Counted from the first letter of the stretch, positions 26,016-35,637 are shown. The stretch: 64,000 nucleotides of DNA from Enterovirga rhinocerotis (GCF_004363955.1 NZ_SNZR01000014.1:410100-474099), one strand, 5' to 3'. Program-made: numbers and translations. Notes: generated from the letters alone by a model not told the origin.

Positions 26016-29000
26016 CAGGCGGCCTCGATCATGAGCAGACGGTCGCCCGCTGCGACCTGCCGACCCGGCCGGCAATAGAGCGACGTGACCGTGCCGCCAA
26101 CGGGGGCGACGATGCTGAGCTCGGTCTTCATCGCCTCGAGGATCACGATGGGCATCCCCGCCTCGACGGTCTCGCCTTCCTGCACGAGCACCTTCCAGAC
26201 GCTGCCATGGATGTCGGAGGCCACCAGATGTCCGTCGAGGTCGTCCTCGACGGCGAGGATCTCCTCCTCCAGCGTGACCGCGACCGCTTCGTCCGCCTGC
26301 CAGAGCGCGACCTCCTCGCGGAACGCCTCCTGCTGGCGCGCCTTGAAGGCGTCGATCGACTCCTTCTCGGCGTCCAGGAACGCCTCGTAGGCGCCTAGAT
26401 CGAAGATCTCCTCCTCGATCCGGATGCTCGCGCGTCCTTCGCGGAACTCCTCCCTCAGCCGGGTCAGCTCGGCTTCGTCGACGGGATAGAAGCGCACCTG
26501 GTCGAAGAATTTCAGGAGCCACGGCTCGCCGGGGGCGAAGACGGGGTTCTTCAGGAACTTGTTCCAGATCGGCAGCGTGCGGCCGACGAGCTGGTACCCG
26601 CCGGGGGAATCCATCCCGTAGATGCACATATAGACCCCGCCGATGCCGACGGTGCCCTCCGCCGTGAAGGTCCGGGCGGGGTTGTATTTCGAGGTCAGCA
26701 GGCGATGGCGCGGATCGACCGGCACCGCGCAGGGCGCACCGAGATAGACATCGCCGAGGCCGAGCACGAGATAGCTCGCCTTGAAGATCGTGTCGGCGAC
26801 CTCCTCGACGCTGTCGAGCCCGTTGATGCGGCGCATGAACTCCGCGTTGCGCGGCAGCCAGGGCGCCGTCGAGCGCACGGTTTCGCTATAGCGCGTGACC
26901 GCGTCGAGCGTCGCCGAATCCTCGAAGGTCATCGGCAGATACACGACGCGGGTCTTCACCTTCATCGTGTCGACCGGCGGCAGGCGCATCTCGGCCGCGA
27001 GCAGGGCGTCCAGGAGCGCCCGCTGGTGGATGGTGCGGCTGTCGTAGTTCACCTGGAGCGAGCGCACGCCCGGGGACAGTTCCAGGATGCCTGGAACGGG
27101 ATTGCCCTTCAGTTCCTCCATCAGGGCGTGGACGCGGAAGCGGTAGCGCAGGTCGAGTTCGTTCGGCCCGTATTCGATCAGGATGTATTTGTCTCCGGCC
27201 TGCCGGTAGGCGACGGCGGGCCGCCCGGCCTCGGCGGGGAGCGCCGCGAGGACCGTCGCCGAGACCGTCTCCGCCGGCTGGAGCGCCGGTGCCTTGACCG
27301 GCGGGAGGGCCGGCATCGGGGCGAGGGCCGCGATCGCCGCATCCTGCGCCGTCTCGAGCGCGAGGGCATCGTCGAAGCTCATCGGCACGAATCGGATCGT
27401 GTCGCCGGGCCGCGCCTGGCCGACCTTCCAGAGTTCCGCCTTCACGATGGTGACGGGGCAGACGAAGCCGCCGAGGCTCGGCCCGTCGCGGGTGAGGATG
27501 ACGGGGAGGTCGCCCGTGAAGTTGACCGAGCCGATCGCGTATTCGCAATCGTGGATGTTCGAGGGGTGAAGCCCGGCCTCTCCGCCGTCCGACCGCGTCC
27601 AGCTCGGCTTCGGTCCGATCAGCCGGATGCCGAGACGGTTCGAGTTGTAATGGACCTCGTAGGAGGAGGCGAAGAAGGTCTCGATCGCCTCGTCCTGGAA
27701 GAAGTCGGGTGCGCCGTGCGGGCCGTAGAGCACGCCGACATCCCAATGGGCGGCATAGGCCGGCACGAGCGAGGCCGGCGCGGCGCCCGCCTCAGGGGCC
27801 GCTTCCGGCGCGGCTCCGAGCGGCAGCATGTCGCCGGGCCGGAGCGTCCGTCCGGCATGGCCGCCGAATTGGCCGAGCACGAAGGTCGAGCGGCTGCCGA
27901 GATAGAGCGGCACGTCGAAGCCGCCGCGGATGGCGAGATAGGTGCGCACGCCGGACGTCGCCTTGCCGATCGCCAGGACCTGCCCGGCCTTGACCGGCAC
28001 CGGCTCCCAATAGGCGACCGGCGCGCCGTCGAGCGTGGCCTCGGCGACGGCGCCGGTGAGCGCGACGAGCCCGTCCGTGTGGAACTTCAGCGTCGGCCCG
28101 GCGAGCGTGCATTCGATGCCCGCCGCGGAATCCTCGTTGCCGACGATGCGGTTCGCGAGCCGGAAGGCGTAGTCGTCCATCGGGCCGGACGGCGGCACGC
28201 CGACGTCCCAATGCCCGACGCGGCCCGGATAATCCTGGATCGTGGTGAAGGTGCCGGGCGCCAGGACCTCGACCGCCTTGGCCGCGTAGGCGAAGCGCGA
28301 CAGGGCCTTCGTCGAGACGTCGCCCGCGGCGAACATCGGCGAGCCGATGACCTCGCGCAGATAGTCGAGATTGGTGGCGATGCCGGAGAGGCGCGTCGCG
28401 GCGAGGGCCGCCTCCATCTTGGCGATCGCCTCAGCGCGGTCGGCACCGTGCACGATGAGCTTCGCCAGCATCGGATCGTAATAGGGCGAGACCTCCGTAC
28501 CCGTCGCGATCCAGCCGTCGATCCGGGCGTCGGCGGGAAGGACGACCTCGGTCAGGGTTCCGGGCGAAGGCTGGAAATCGTGGGCGGGGTCCTCGGCATA
28601 GAGGCGCACCTCGATCGAGGCGCCCTTCGCCTCGGGGAGCGCGGTCAGGTCCGGCGGATCGCCCGCGGCGGTGCGCAGCATCCAGTCGACAAGGTCGATG
28701 CCGAGCACGGCCTCCGTCACCGGGTGCTCGACCTGGAGGCGCGTATTGACCTCGAGGAAATAGAACGCGTCGCGGGCCCGGTCGTAGATGAACTCGACGG
28801 TGCCGGCCGAGCGGTAGCCGACGGCCATGCCGAGCCGCTCGGCCGCGTCCAGAAGGCTCGCACGCGTCGCCGGCGGCAGATCGGGAGCCGGCGTTTCCTC
28901 GACGACCTTCTGGTTCCGGCGCTGGAGGGAGCAATCCCGCTCTCCGAGCGCCCGGACCGTACCGCGACCGTCGCCGAAGATCTGGACCTCGACATGCCGG

Positions 29001-29614
29001 GCATCGTCGATGCAGCGTTCGAGGAAGACGCCCGAGTCCTTGAAGAAATTCTCGGCAAGTCGCTGGACGGTGCCGTAAACTTGGGCAAGTTCTGCTGCGT
29101 CTGCGCAACGCGTGAGCCCGATCCCACCGCCGCCTGCCGTCGATTTGAGCATGACCGGGTAGCCGATCCCCTCGGCGGCGGCCAAGGCCTCGTCGAGGCT
29201 CGACAGGAGGCCCGTGCCGGGGACGAGCGGCACGCCCGCCGCTTCCGCGATCTCGCGCGAGGCGTGTTTCAGCCCGAAGCGGCGGATCTGGTCCGCGGTC
29301 GGGCCGACGAAGGCGATGCCCGCAGCCTCGCATTCCTCCGCGAAATCGGCGTTCTCCGCCAGGAACCCGTAGCCGGGGATGATCGCCTCGGCCCCCGTCG
29401 CCTTGGCGGCCGCGATGATGAGGTCGCCGCGCAGATAGGTTTCGGACGCCGTGCTGCCGGGAAGGTGGATCGCTTCATCCGCCTCGACGGCGTGAGGGGC
29501 CGTGCGGTCCGGGTCCGAATAGACGCTGACGGAGCGGATGCCGCTCGCCTTGAGCGTGCGGATGATACGGGCGGCGATTTCGCCGCGATTCGCGATCAGG
29601 ACGGTCTTGAACAT
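26015..29614 (-). CDS. Urea carboxylase (biotin-dependent)
   Basis: A 1199-residue multidomain enzyme that carboxylates urea (or a related ureido/guanidino compound) to allophanate with ATP and bicarbonate. Residues 1-450 are biotin carboxylase ('FKTVLIANRGEIAARIIRTL', 'GGGGIGLTRC', 'EVNTRLQVEHPVTE'). About 455-760 is the KipA/AHS2 domain ('TIQDYPGRVGHWDVGVPPSG'). About 800-1010 is the KipI/AHS1 domain ('ILIEYGPNELDLRYRFRV'). The C-terminal biotinyl domain carries the lysine in 'LEAMKTE', about residue 1160. Length matches canonical urea carboxylases. The DUF1989 proteins that accompany guanidine carboxylases are absent here, which favours urea as substrate, but the specificity residues were not checked. 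Confidence 0.93.
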   Translation of the reverse strand: MFKTVLIANRGEIAARIIRTLKASGIRSVSVYSDPDRTAPHAVEADEAIHLPGSTASETYLRGDLIIAAAKATGAEAIIPGYGFLAENADFAEECEAAGIAFVGPTADQIRRFGLKHASREIAEAAGVPLVPGTGLLSSLDEALAAAEGIGYPVMLKSTAGGGGIGLTRCADAAELAQVYGTVQRLAENFFKDSGVFLERCIDDARHVEVQIFGDGRGTVRALGERDCSLQRRNQKVVEETPAPDLPPATRASLLDAAERLGMAVGYRSAGTVEFIYDRARDAFYFLEVNTRLQVEHPVTEAVLGIDLVDWMLRTAAGDPPDLTALPEAKGASIEVRLYAEDPAHDFQPSPGTLTEVVLPADARIDGWIATGTEVSPYYDPMLAKLIVHGADRAEAIAKMEAALAATRLSGIATNLDYLREVIGSPMFAAGDVSTKALSRFAYAAKAVEVLAPGTFTTIQDYPGRVGHWDVGVPPSGPMDDYAFRLANRIVGNEDSAAGIECTLAGPTLKFHTDGLVALTGAVAEATLDGAPVAYWEPVPVKAGQVLAIGKATSGVRTYLAIRGGFDVPLYLGSRSTFVLGQFGGHAGRTLRPGDMLPLGAAPEAAPEAGAAPASLVPAYAAHWDVGVLYGPHGAPDFFQDEAIETFFASSYEVHYNSNRLGIRLIGPKPSWTRSDGGEAGLHPSNIHDCEYAIGSVNFTGDLPVILTRDGPSLGGFVCPVTIVKAELWKVGQARPGDTIRFVPMSFDDALALETAQDAAIAALAPMPALPPVKAPALQPAETVSATVLAALPAEAGRPAVAYRQAGDKYILIEYGPNELDLRYRFRVHALMEELKGNPVPGILELSPGVRSLQVNYDSRTIHQRALLDALLAAEMRLPPVDTMKVKTRVVYLPMTFEDSATLDAVTRYSETVRSTAPWLPRNAEFMRRINGLDSVEEVADTIFKASYLVLGLGDVYLGAPCAVPVDPRHRLLTSKYNPARTFTAEGTVGIGGVYMCIYGMDSPGGYQLVGRTLPIWNKFLKNPVFAPGEPWLLKFFDQVRFYPVDEAELTRLREEFREGRASIRIEEEIFDLGAYEAFLDAEKESIDAFKARQQEAFREEVALWQADEAVAVTLEEEILAVEDDLDGHLVASDIHGSVWKVLVQEGETVEAGMPIVILEAMKTELSIVAPVGGTVTSLYCRPGRQVAAGDRLLMIEAA

Positions 29615-29727
29615 GGATCGCCGAGCACTCCGAGCGGGTTGCCGGCAATTTTGTGAGTTGTCCGGCGCATGAGGCTCCGGATCGCAAGCGCCGTACCAGA
29701 CCCGCCGGTGCGGGCGGCCCGCCTCGG

Positions 29728-30741
29728 TCAGTGGGGCGGCTGTTCGTCCGTTTCGTCCGCCGTCGCGTCCTTCTGTCGGTCGAAGGCGGCGGCCCAGCGT
29801 TCGATCGGCTCGCTCGATCCTCCCGCCATCCGCGCCTGCCGGATCGCGACCCGCAGAGCCGCCCGCTGGTGCCGGCCCTCCGGCTCGCCGAAATCCTCCG
29901 GCGGCGTGGCTTTCGCCAGAGCCGCGGCGACGGCGGCCTTGAGGCCGAGCGTCTCGCGATCCCCGAACCTCTCCATCAGGTGCGCAAAGGCCTCGTGGCG
30001 TGCGCCATCATAGGGGATGCGCCGGCCCATGGCGTCCTTGACCGGGCTCGGAGGGAAGAGATGCGCGCCGGGGACGAGGCCGTCGGGGATCGGCGTCGTC
30101 GCCGAATGCGTCCGGCCGGTGCGCAGGACCTTCGGCAAGACGTGGGTGTGCGGCCCTTCCGGCGAGCGCCCATCGGGCGGCGGGATCGGCTGGAAGACCT
30201 CGCAGCGTCCGAACCCGCAGGTGAAGACGCGATGCGGGCCGAAGCGGATGATGGCCGGCATGGCCGGATGCCCGGCCTCGAAGATCGGGCGCCCGAGCCC
30301 GGATCGCAGGATGCCGATGAGTTCGGGTTTGTGCGTGCGGATGCAGATGTCGGATTGAGGGACGCCGAGGCCCATGTCGAAGACGATGGCGTCGCGATCC
30401 TCGGCACGGATGGCCTCCGTGTCGGGTCCGAGTTCGGTCAGCACGATCCGCCGGTTCATCGCGCTCGCGGCCTTGGGAAGGCAGAGCGCGATGGCCTGGC
30501 TCCAGGTCTCGCCGTCCCGGTTCGGCGTCTCGTAGGCGACGGGCACGAGGTCGTCGCGAAGCGTGATCCGGACCCCGCCTCGCGAGGTGGCGGCCGAGGC
30601 CGACGAGCCGGTCCGCTCGGTGACGGCGGCTTCGCCGGGGTCGCGGACGAATTCGGCGATGGCGCCGAAGGTCCCGACGGCCCAGCCATTCGTCTCGTCG
30701 GCCACGGCATCGAGCAGCCAGCTATGGTGATGGTCTGTCAT
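29728..30741 (-). CDS. Conserved protein of unknown function, last gene of the corrinoid-uptake operon
   Basis: A 337-residue soluble protein with no signal peptide or membrane span. Its N-terminus 'LLDAVADETNGWAVGTFGAIAEF' and the stretches 'RIVLTELGPDTEAIRAEDR', 'FDMGLGVPQSDICIRT', 'HTHVLPKVLRTGRTHSATTPIP' and 'PPSPVKDAMGRRIPYD' look strongly conserved, and I believe they belong to the uncharacterised DUF6925 family. Several conserved histidines and cysteines ('FTCGFGRCEVF') could bind a metal or tetrapyrrole. The ATG at 30741 lies 20 bp inside the end of the BtuD-like gene, so it is co-translated with the cobalamin transporter. That points to corrinoid handling, but this is inference from position. 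Confidence 0.75.
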   Translation of the reverse strand: MTDHHHSWLLDAVADETNGWAVGTFGAIAEFVRDPGEAAVTERTGSSASAATSRGGVRITLRDDLVPVAYETPNRDGETWSQAIALCLPKAASAMNRRIVLTELGPDTEAIRAEDRDAIVFDMGLGVPQSDICIRTHKPELIGILRSGLGRPIFEAGHPAMPAIIRFGPHRVFTCGFGRCEVFQPIPPPDGRSPEGPHTHVLPKVLRTGRTHSATTPIPDGLVPGAHLFPPSPVKDAMGRRIPYDGARHEAFAHLMERFGDRETLGLKAAVAAALAKATPPEDFGEPEGRHQRAALRVAIRQARMAGGSSEPIERWAAAFDRQKDATADETDEQPPH

Positions 30742-31531
30742 CGGAGGACCTCGCGATGGGCGGGGCGCGCGGGCGCCGGGGGATGACGAAGGTCTCTCCG
30801 TCATGGAGGTGGCGGATCACGTCAATGCCGAAGGCCTCGGCCACCGGCGCGTCGCCGAGCGCCACGGCGGGAGGAGCGTCGGCGAGAGCGCGTCCGCCGG
30901 CCAGTAGAACGATCCGGTCGCAGAAGCGGGCCGCGAGCGAGAGGTCGTGCAGGACGACGGCGACGCCGCTCCCGGCCCGTGCGATCGATCCGAGAAGCTC
31001 CATCGTACGCAATTGAAGAAGCGGGTCGAGCGCCGCCACGGGCTCGTCCGCGAGCAGGAATCGGCCTCGCACGGCCAGGGCGCGTGCCAGGAGGACGCGG
31101 GCGCGTTCACCTCCCGACAGCGTGGCGCAGGACCTGTCGGCGAGATGCGGCACGTCGGCCTGCCGGAGGGCTTCGGCTACCGCCGTCTCGTCGTCGCGGC
31201 TCTTCGGGTGGCCGCGATGGGGAAGGCGCCCGAGGGCCACGACGGCTCTCGCCGTCATTTCCCAATTCACCTCGGCGCCCTGGGCGAGATAGGCGATCGC
31301 CCGCGCGCGGTCGCGATCCGCGATGCGGGCGAACGGCGTGCCGTCGAGCGCGAGGCTGCCCGCCATCGGCGGCGCAAGGCCGGCCAGCGCGCGCAGGAGC
31401 GTGGTCTTGCCGGCCCCGTTCGGTCCGAGGATGCCGACCATCTCGCCGCTCGCGAGACGAAGATCGACGCCTGCGAGCATCGTCCGACCGCCATGGCCGA
31501 GCGCGAGGCCGCGCGCCTCGAGCCCGCTCAC
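30722..31531 (-). CDS. btuD: Cobalamin/iron-siderophore-type ABC transporter ATPase (BtuD/FecE-like)
   Basis: A 269-residue ABC ATPase. Walker A is GPNGAGKT near residues 36-43, the signature 'LSGGERARVLLARAL' is near 140, and Walker B 'FLLADEPVAALD' follows, with the switch His in 'VVLHDLSLAARFCDR'. This is the FecCDE/BtuCD subfamily. GTG 31531 is chosen because its GTGA overlaps the permease stop by 4 nt and the protein then begins 'SGLEARGLALGHGG'. Association with the riboswitch-controlled btuB-like receptor gene argues for vitamin B12 or another corrinoid rather than iron as cargo. Confidence 0.87.
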   Translation of the reverse strand: MSGLEARGLALGHGGRTMLAGVDLRLASGEMVGILGPNGAGKTTLLRALAGLAPPMAGSLALDGTPFARIADRDRARAIAYLAQGAEVNWEMTARAVVALGRLPHRGHPKSRDDETAVAEALRQADVPHLADRSCATLSGGERARVLLARALAVRGRFLLADEPVAALDPLLQLRTMELLGSIARAGSGVAVVLHDLSLAARFCDRIVLLAGGRALADAPPAVALGDAPVAEAFGIDVIRHLHDGETFVIPRRPRAPPIARSSDDRPSP

Positions 31532-32535
31532 GTCATCCTCCGGCGGAGGCGCCAGATCAGATGGAACAGGAACGGGGCGCCGACGATCGAGGTGACGACG
31601 CCGAGCTTCAGCTCCGGCCGGATCCCGCTCGTCCGGACGGCGATGTCCGCGGCCAGCACCATCACCCCGCCTCCGAAGGCGCTCGGCAGGAGGAGCGCGC
31701 CGGGACGCGATCCGACGAGGCGACGCAGAAGGTGCGGCACCACGAGCCCGACGAAGCCGATCGCGCCCGTGACGGCGACGGCCGTGCCGACGGCGAGGGC
31801 CGAGCCGGTGATGACCCAGAGCCGGAGCGAGGACAGGCGGAAGCCGAGACTCGTCGCCGTATCCTCCCCGAGCGTCAGGGCGTCGAGACCGGGAGCGGCG
31901 GCGAGGAGCGCGAGCCATCCGATCGCCATGAGGGGGGCGGCGAGCCAGACATGGGCGAGGCTGCGATCGGCGAGCGAGCCCATCAGCCAGAACACGACCT
32001 CGAGCGCGGCATAAGGGTTGGGGGCGAGGTTCAGCGCCAGGGCCGTGGCCGAGCCGGCGAAGGCGTTGATCGCGACGCCGGCGAGGATCAGCGTCGTCGT
32101 GCCCGCACCGCGCCCTGCCAGGGCGAAGAGGACGATGGTCGCGAGGGCGGCCCCGGCGATACCGCCGAGCGGCAGCGTCAGTTGGGTGAGGTTGGTGCCG
32201 AAATAGAAGACCAGCACGGCTCCCAGCGCGGCCGCTCCCGAGATGCCGACGATGCCGGGCTCCGCGAGGGGATTGCGCAGGAGACCCTGCATCGCGGCGC
32301 CGGCGAGGCCGAGGCTCATCCCGACGAGGAGGCCGAGGATGGCCCGGGGCAGACGGAGTTCGAGGAGGACGAGGGCCTCGGGCGTGTTCCGTCCGGCCCA
32401 GGCATCGGTGATCGCGGCCGTGAGGTCGAGAGGGGCGTAGCCGATCCCGACCGAGGCCGCCGTCAGCGCGAGGGCCGCCACGGCGAGCGCGGGCACCAGC
32501 AGGCGCTCGGGGACGGTGCGGCTCGCTCCGCTCAT
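31528..32535 (-). CDS. btuC: FecCD/BtuC-family ABC transporter permease
   Basis: A 335-residue, very hydrophobic permease of about ten spans. Family landmarks include 'RLPRAILGLLVGMSLGLAGAAMQGLLRNPLAEPGIVG' (spread over residues about 60-96, with the conserved Q-G-hydrophobic-R-N-P-L-A-x-P) and the C-terminal 'GLVVPHLLRRLVG', the coupling-helix region that contacts the ATPase. Start and stop each overlap neighbours by 4 nt. In the setting of a cobalamin riboswitch and btuB-like receptor it should import corrinoids across the inner membrane. Confidence 0.88.
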   Translation of the reverse strand: MSGASRTVPERLLVPALAVAALALTAASVGIGYAPLDLTAAITDAWAGRNTPEALVLLELRLPRAILGLLVGMSLGLAGAAMQGLLRNPLAEPGIVGISGAAALGAVLVFYFGTNLTQLTLPLGGIAGAALATIVLFALAGRGAGTTTLILAGVAINAFAGSATALALNLAPNPYAALEVVFWLMGSLADRSLAHVWLAAPLMAIGWLALLAAAPGLDALTLGEDTATSLGFRLSSLRLWVITGSALAVGTAVAVTGAIGFVGLVVPHLLRRLVGSRPGALLLPSAFGGGVMVLAADIAVRTSGIRPELKLGVVTSIVGAPFLFHLIWRLRRRMT

Positions 32536-33407
32536 GGCCGGCCGCCCTTCTGGAGGTCGGCCGCGGCGCTGCGCAGTCTCGCGATCGCCGCGACGACGCT
32601 CGGGCCGGCGCAGGTCCATAGACGCGACGGGATCGAGATCAGGCGCGGCCGGGGCGAGAGGGCGCGGAGGATCGGATGCGTCAGCACGGCCGTCGCGAGG
32701 GAGGGCGGGCCGTCCGGCTCGGTATCGACGATGAGGGCGTCAGCGCGCTCCAGCACCACGCGTTCGAGCGGCACCTGGGCATAGGCGCCGAGATCGAGGC
32801 TCGCGCCGAGATTGTCGAAGCCGGCCGCGGTCAGCACGTCGTCGACGAGGGAGCCCCGGCCTGGCGTGAATCCGTTCGGCCGCAGCACGAAGGCGCGGGG
32901 CACCGCTGCCCGCGGATCGGAGAGGGCGAGGCGCGCCAGTTCCGCATCCATCTGCGCGACGAGCGCACGGCCTCGGGCCGGCTCGCCGATCGCGGCGGCG
33001 AAGTCGACGATCTGCGCCTTCACGCCGGTGAGGTCCTTCGGGATGTCGAATTCGACGACCCGGATCCCGGCGCGTTTCAGCATCGCCACCGCATGCCGCG
33101 TCGTGTAGCGCCCGGCGACCACGAGGTCGGGCGCGAGGGGAAGGATCTCCTCGACGAGCCCGTGATTGGCGCGGTGGCGTCGTGCGGCTTCGGCGAGATT
33201 GCCGTTCCGGGGATCCTGCGACAGCCAGGTCACGGAGACGAGCCGGTCGGGATCGGCGAGGCGCAGTGCGAGTTCGTCCGTGCAGAGGTTCAGCGACACG
33301 ATCCGCGCAGGACGCCCGTCAGGCGCGCCAGCAAGCGCGGCCGACAGGGCGACCGGCACCAGAACGGCGCCGGCCAGGGCGGCTCGAAAGCCGGCCGAAA
33401 CGGCCAT
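32532..33407 (-). CDS. btuF: Periplasmic corrinoid-binding protein (BtuF-like)
   Basis: A 291-residue class III periplasmic binding protein. An export signal ends around 'ALAGAPDG' at residue 30. The mature protein starts 'RIVSLNLCTDELALRLADPDR', the standard first strand of BtuF/FepB-like receptors, and continues 'LAPDLVVAGRYTTRHAVAML'. A single cysteine in 'SLNLCTD' and one near the end ('LWTCAGPSVV') are also seen in B12-linked members. It would hand ligand to the BtuC-like permease encoded immediately downstream (4-nt overlap). It begins 8 bp after the receptor gene, completing a compact import operon. Confidence 0.85.
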   Translation of the reverse strand: MAVSAGFRAALAGAVLVPVALSAALAGAPDGRPARIVSLNLCTDELALRLADPDRLVSVTWLSQDPRNGNLAEAARRHRANHGLVEEILPLAPDLVVAGRYTTRHAVAMLKRAGIRVVEFDIPKDLTGVKAQIVDFAAAIGEPARGRALVAQMDAELARLALSDPRAAVPRAFVLRPNGFTPGRGSLVDDVLTAAGFDNLGASLDLGAYAQVPLERVVLERADALIVDTEPDGPPSLATAVLTHPILRALSPRPRLISIPSRLWTCAGPSVVAAIARLRSAAADLQKGGRP

Positions 33408-33415
33408 GCGCTCGT

Positions 33416-35542
33416 TCAGTTCGTGACGCGGATCCCGCCATAGGCCGCGAAGCCCGGCCGGAGATAGCCGGTCGGGTCCTCGACGCGGGCGTTGAACAGG
33501 TTGTCCAGCCGGCCGAAGACGTTGACCTGATCGGTGAGCTGATAATTCGCCGCCGCGTTCACGAGCGCGTAGGGGGCGGTGCGCAGCCGGGGGATCGAGA
33601 AGTCACGGTTGCCGTCGACTTGCGAGCCGACGACGATCACCGTGCCCGACAGCGTCAGCTTGTCGATCGGCTTCCACGTCGCCGAGACGCCGCCCTTGTG
33701 GCGCGGCCGCCGCAGGAGTTCCTGGCGCGCGATCTCGTCCTTCGCGATGGTGTTCGTGTAGGTGAGCTGGAACTGCAGGGCGTCCGAGACGATGAAGGTC
33801 GCAAAGGTCTCGAAGCCGTGGGTCGAGGCCCGCCCGACATTGACGTTGGTGCTGATGAAGTTGGCGGACCGCGACTGGATCAGGTTCTTGATGTCGTTGT
33901 CGAAATAGGTGACGCCGAACCGCACCCGGTCGTTGAAGAGCGGCTGCTCGAAGCCGACATCCCAGCCGAAGCTCTCCTCGGGCTTGAGGTTCGGATTGCC
34001 GAAGAAGCCGAAGGCCGGATAGCTCTGATAGAGCTGGCTGAGCGTCGGGGCCTTGAAACCGGTGCCGACGCTGGCCTTCAGCTTGGTCTCCGCGCCCGGC
34101 ACGATGAAGACGGGCGCGACGCGGTAGGTCCAGGATTCGCCGAACTGATCGTTCGAATCGTAGCGGACGTTCGAGGTCAGGAAGATGCGGTCCGTGAACT
34201 GCGACTGCAGCTGGAGATAGGCGCCCGTATTGCCGTTCTCGGCCCGGAGCGTCTTGGTGTTCAGGCTCTCGTCCGATCGCTCGACGCCGAAAACGAGCGT
34301 CTGCCCGTCGATCACCTGGAACTCGCCCCGGTAATCGTACTTCGTCCGGATGCCGATATTGGTGGTCGGGTCCGGCCTGCCAAACGCCGTCGCGGGCTGC
34401 TGGTTCTTGGTGTCGAGATTGGCGTAGCCGACGCCGAAGACGTTCCGGAAGCGGCCGTCGAGAAGGTTGATCACCGCCTCGCCGCGATGGAAGTGGAAGA
34501 GATCGTCCTGGGTCGAGCGGAAGCCGTTGGGGAAGGACGGCCAGCCGCCGTCGCCGGTGTAGAGCAGCCGTGAATTGATCAGCCGGCCCGTGTAGTTGAG
34601 GCTGAAATACTCGTTGAAGTCGTAGCCGAGCTTCGTCGAGAGGCTGAGATTGTCGTAGAAGTTGGGATTGATGCGACGCCCGTACGGCACGAGGTCGCGC
34701 GGCGTCACCGGCGTGTGCTCAGAGCGGTAATGGCCGATCGAGAACAGGTAGTTGAAGCCGCCATGGGAGCCGGACAGGGTCCCGAACTGGTTGAAGGTGC
34801 CGTGGGAGCCGCCTTCCGCCGTCACGGCGATCTTGGGCGGGCCCTCGCCCTTCTTGGTGAGAATCGAGATCACGCCGCCGATGGCGTCGGCCCCGTAGAG
34901 GCCCGATTGCGGCCCGCGCAGCACCTCGATCTGCGCGATGTCCTGCGTCAGGAGCTGGCCGAGATCGAAGGAGCGGTTCGGGTTCGAGGGATCCGAGACC
35001 TCGATGCCGTCGATCAGGACCTTGGTGTGGTTCGAGTTGGTGCCGCGCGTGAACACCGAGGTCTGCCCGCCCGGGCCGCCGGACTGCACGACGTTGAGGC
35101 CCATGACCTGCTGCAGAGCGTCCGGCACGGTGCGGCGCTGCTCGCGTTCGATATCGGCCGCCGTCAGGATCGTGACCGAGCTGCCGATCTGGGCGGTCGG
35201 CGTGGCGTTCGAGGTCGCCGAGACGCTGACGCCCGGCACCGAGCCGTTCTGGCTGGCGAGGTCCGCCTGCGGGGCCTCGCCGGGACGGGCGACGGTCGCG
35301 CGCTGCGGCCTCGTCTGGCTGCGGCGGGCGGGTGCGCGCACGTCCGAGCGCGTCTCGCGCCGGGCCGTCGCGGCGCGGGACGGCGTCGGCGGCTCGATGC
35401 TGATCGCCGGAAGCCGGTTGGCGTCCTCGATCGTCTGCTGAGCGGAGGCGGGGAGGGCGGCGAGGATCAGCGCCGCCGTCGAGAGGAGGGCCGTTCTGAG
35501 GCTGGAAGCGGGCACTGGGAGATTCCGGAAACGTGGTGGCAC
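33416..35542 (-). CDS. btuB: TonB-dependent outer-membrane receptor, BtuB-like
   Basis: A 708-residue TonB-dependent transporter. Signal peptide ends near 'ALPASAQQ' (residue 35). A long Arg/Pro/Ala-rich stretch (about 45-105) precedes the plug, which runs 'SVTILTAADIEREQRRTVPDAL', 'GGPGGQTSVFTRGTNSNH' and 'IEVLRGPQSGLYGADAIGGVI' (about residues 120-220). The remaining 480 residues form the 22-strand barrel. These plug sequences match the BtuB branch, and the gene is preceded by a cobalamin riboswitch, so the cargo is most likely cobalamin or a precursor. The extended N-terminal spacer before the plug is longer than in E. coli BtuB. Confidence 0.92.
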   Translation of the reverse strand: MPPRFRNLPVPASSLRTALLSTAALILAALPASAQQTIEDANRLPAISIEPPTPSRAATARRETRSDVRAPARRSQTRPQRATVARPGEAPQADLASQNGSVPGVSVSATSNATPTAQIGSSVTILTAADIEREQRRTVPDALQQVMGLNVVQSGGPGGQTSVFTRGTNSNHTKVLIDGIEVSDPSNPNRSFDLGQLLTQDIAQIEVLRGPQSGLYGADAIGGVISILTKKGEGPPKIAVTAEGGSHGTFNQFGTLSGSHGGFNYLFSIGHYRSEHTPVTPRDLVPYGRRINPNFYDNLSLSTKLGYDFNEYFSLNYTGRLINSRLLYTGDGGWPSFPNGFRSTQDDLFHFHRGEAVINLLDGRFRNVFGVGYANLDTKNQQPATAFGRPDPTTNIGIRTKYDYRGEFQVIDGQTLVFGVERSDESLNTKTLRAENGNTGAYLQLQSQFTDRIFLTSNVRYDSNDQFGESWTYRVAPVFIVPGAETKLKASVGTGFKAPTLSQLYQSYPAFGFFGNPNLKPEESFGWDVGFEQPLFNDRVRFGVTYFDNDIKNLIQSRSANFISTNVNVGRASTHGFETFATFIVSDALQFQLTYTNTIAKDEIARQELLRRPRHKGGVSATWKPIDKLTLSGTVIVVGSQVDGNRDFSIPRLRTAPYALVNAAANYQLTDQVNVFGRLDNLFNARVEDPTGYLRPGFAAYGGIRVTN

Positions 35543-35637
35543 GTCACCGCGAACCCAGTCTCCCCGGCCCGAAAGGGACCGGCTCGGCTGCCATCAGGAC
35601 ACCCCGCCCGACGCGCTCGCGTGTGACCACGGCTGAC

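Noticed and set aside
26705..29656. 983-codon open frame on the + strand
   Set aside because: Antisense to urea carboxylase, with no recognisable domain and highly skewed R/D/G content.
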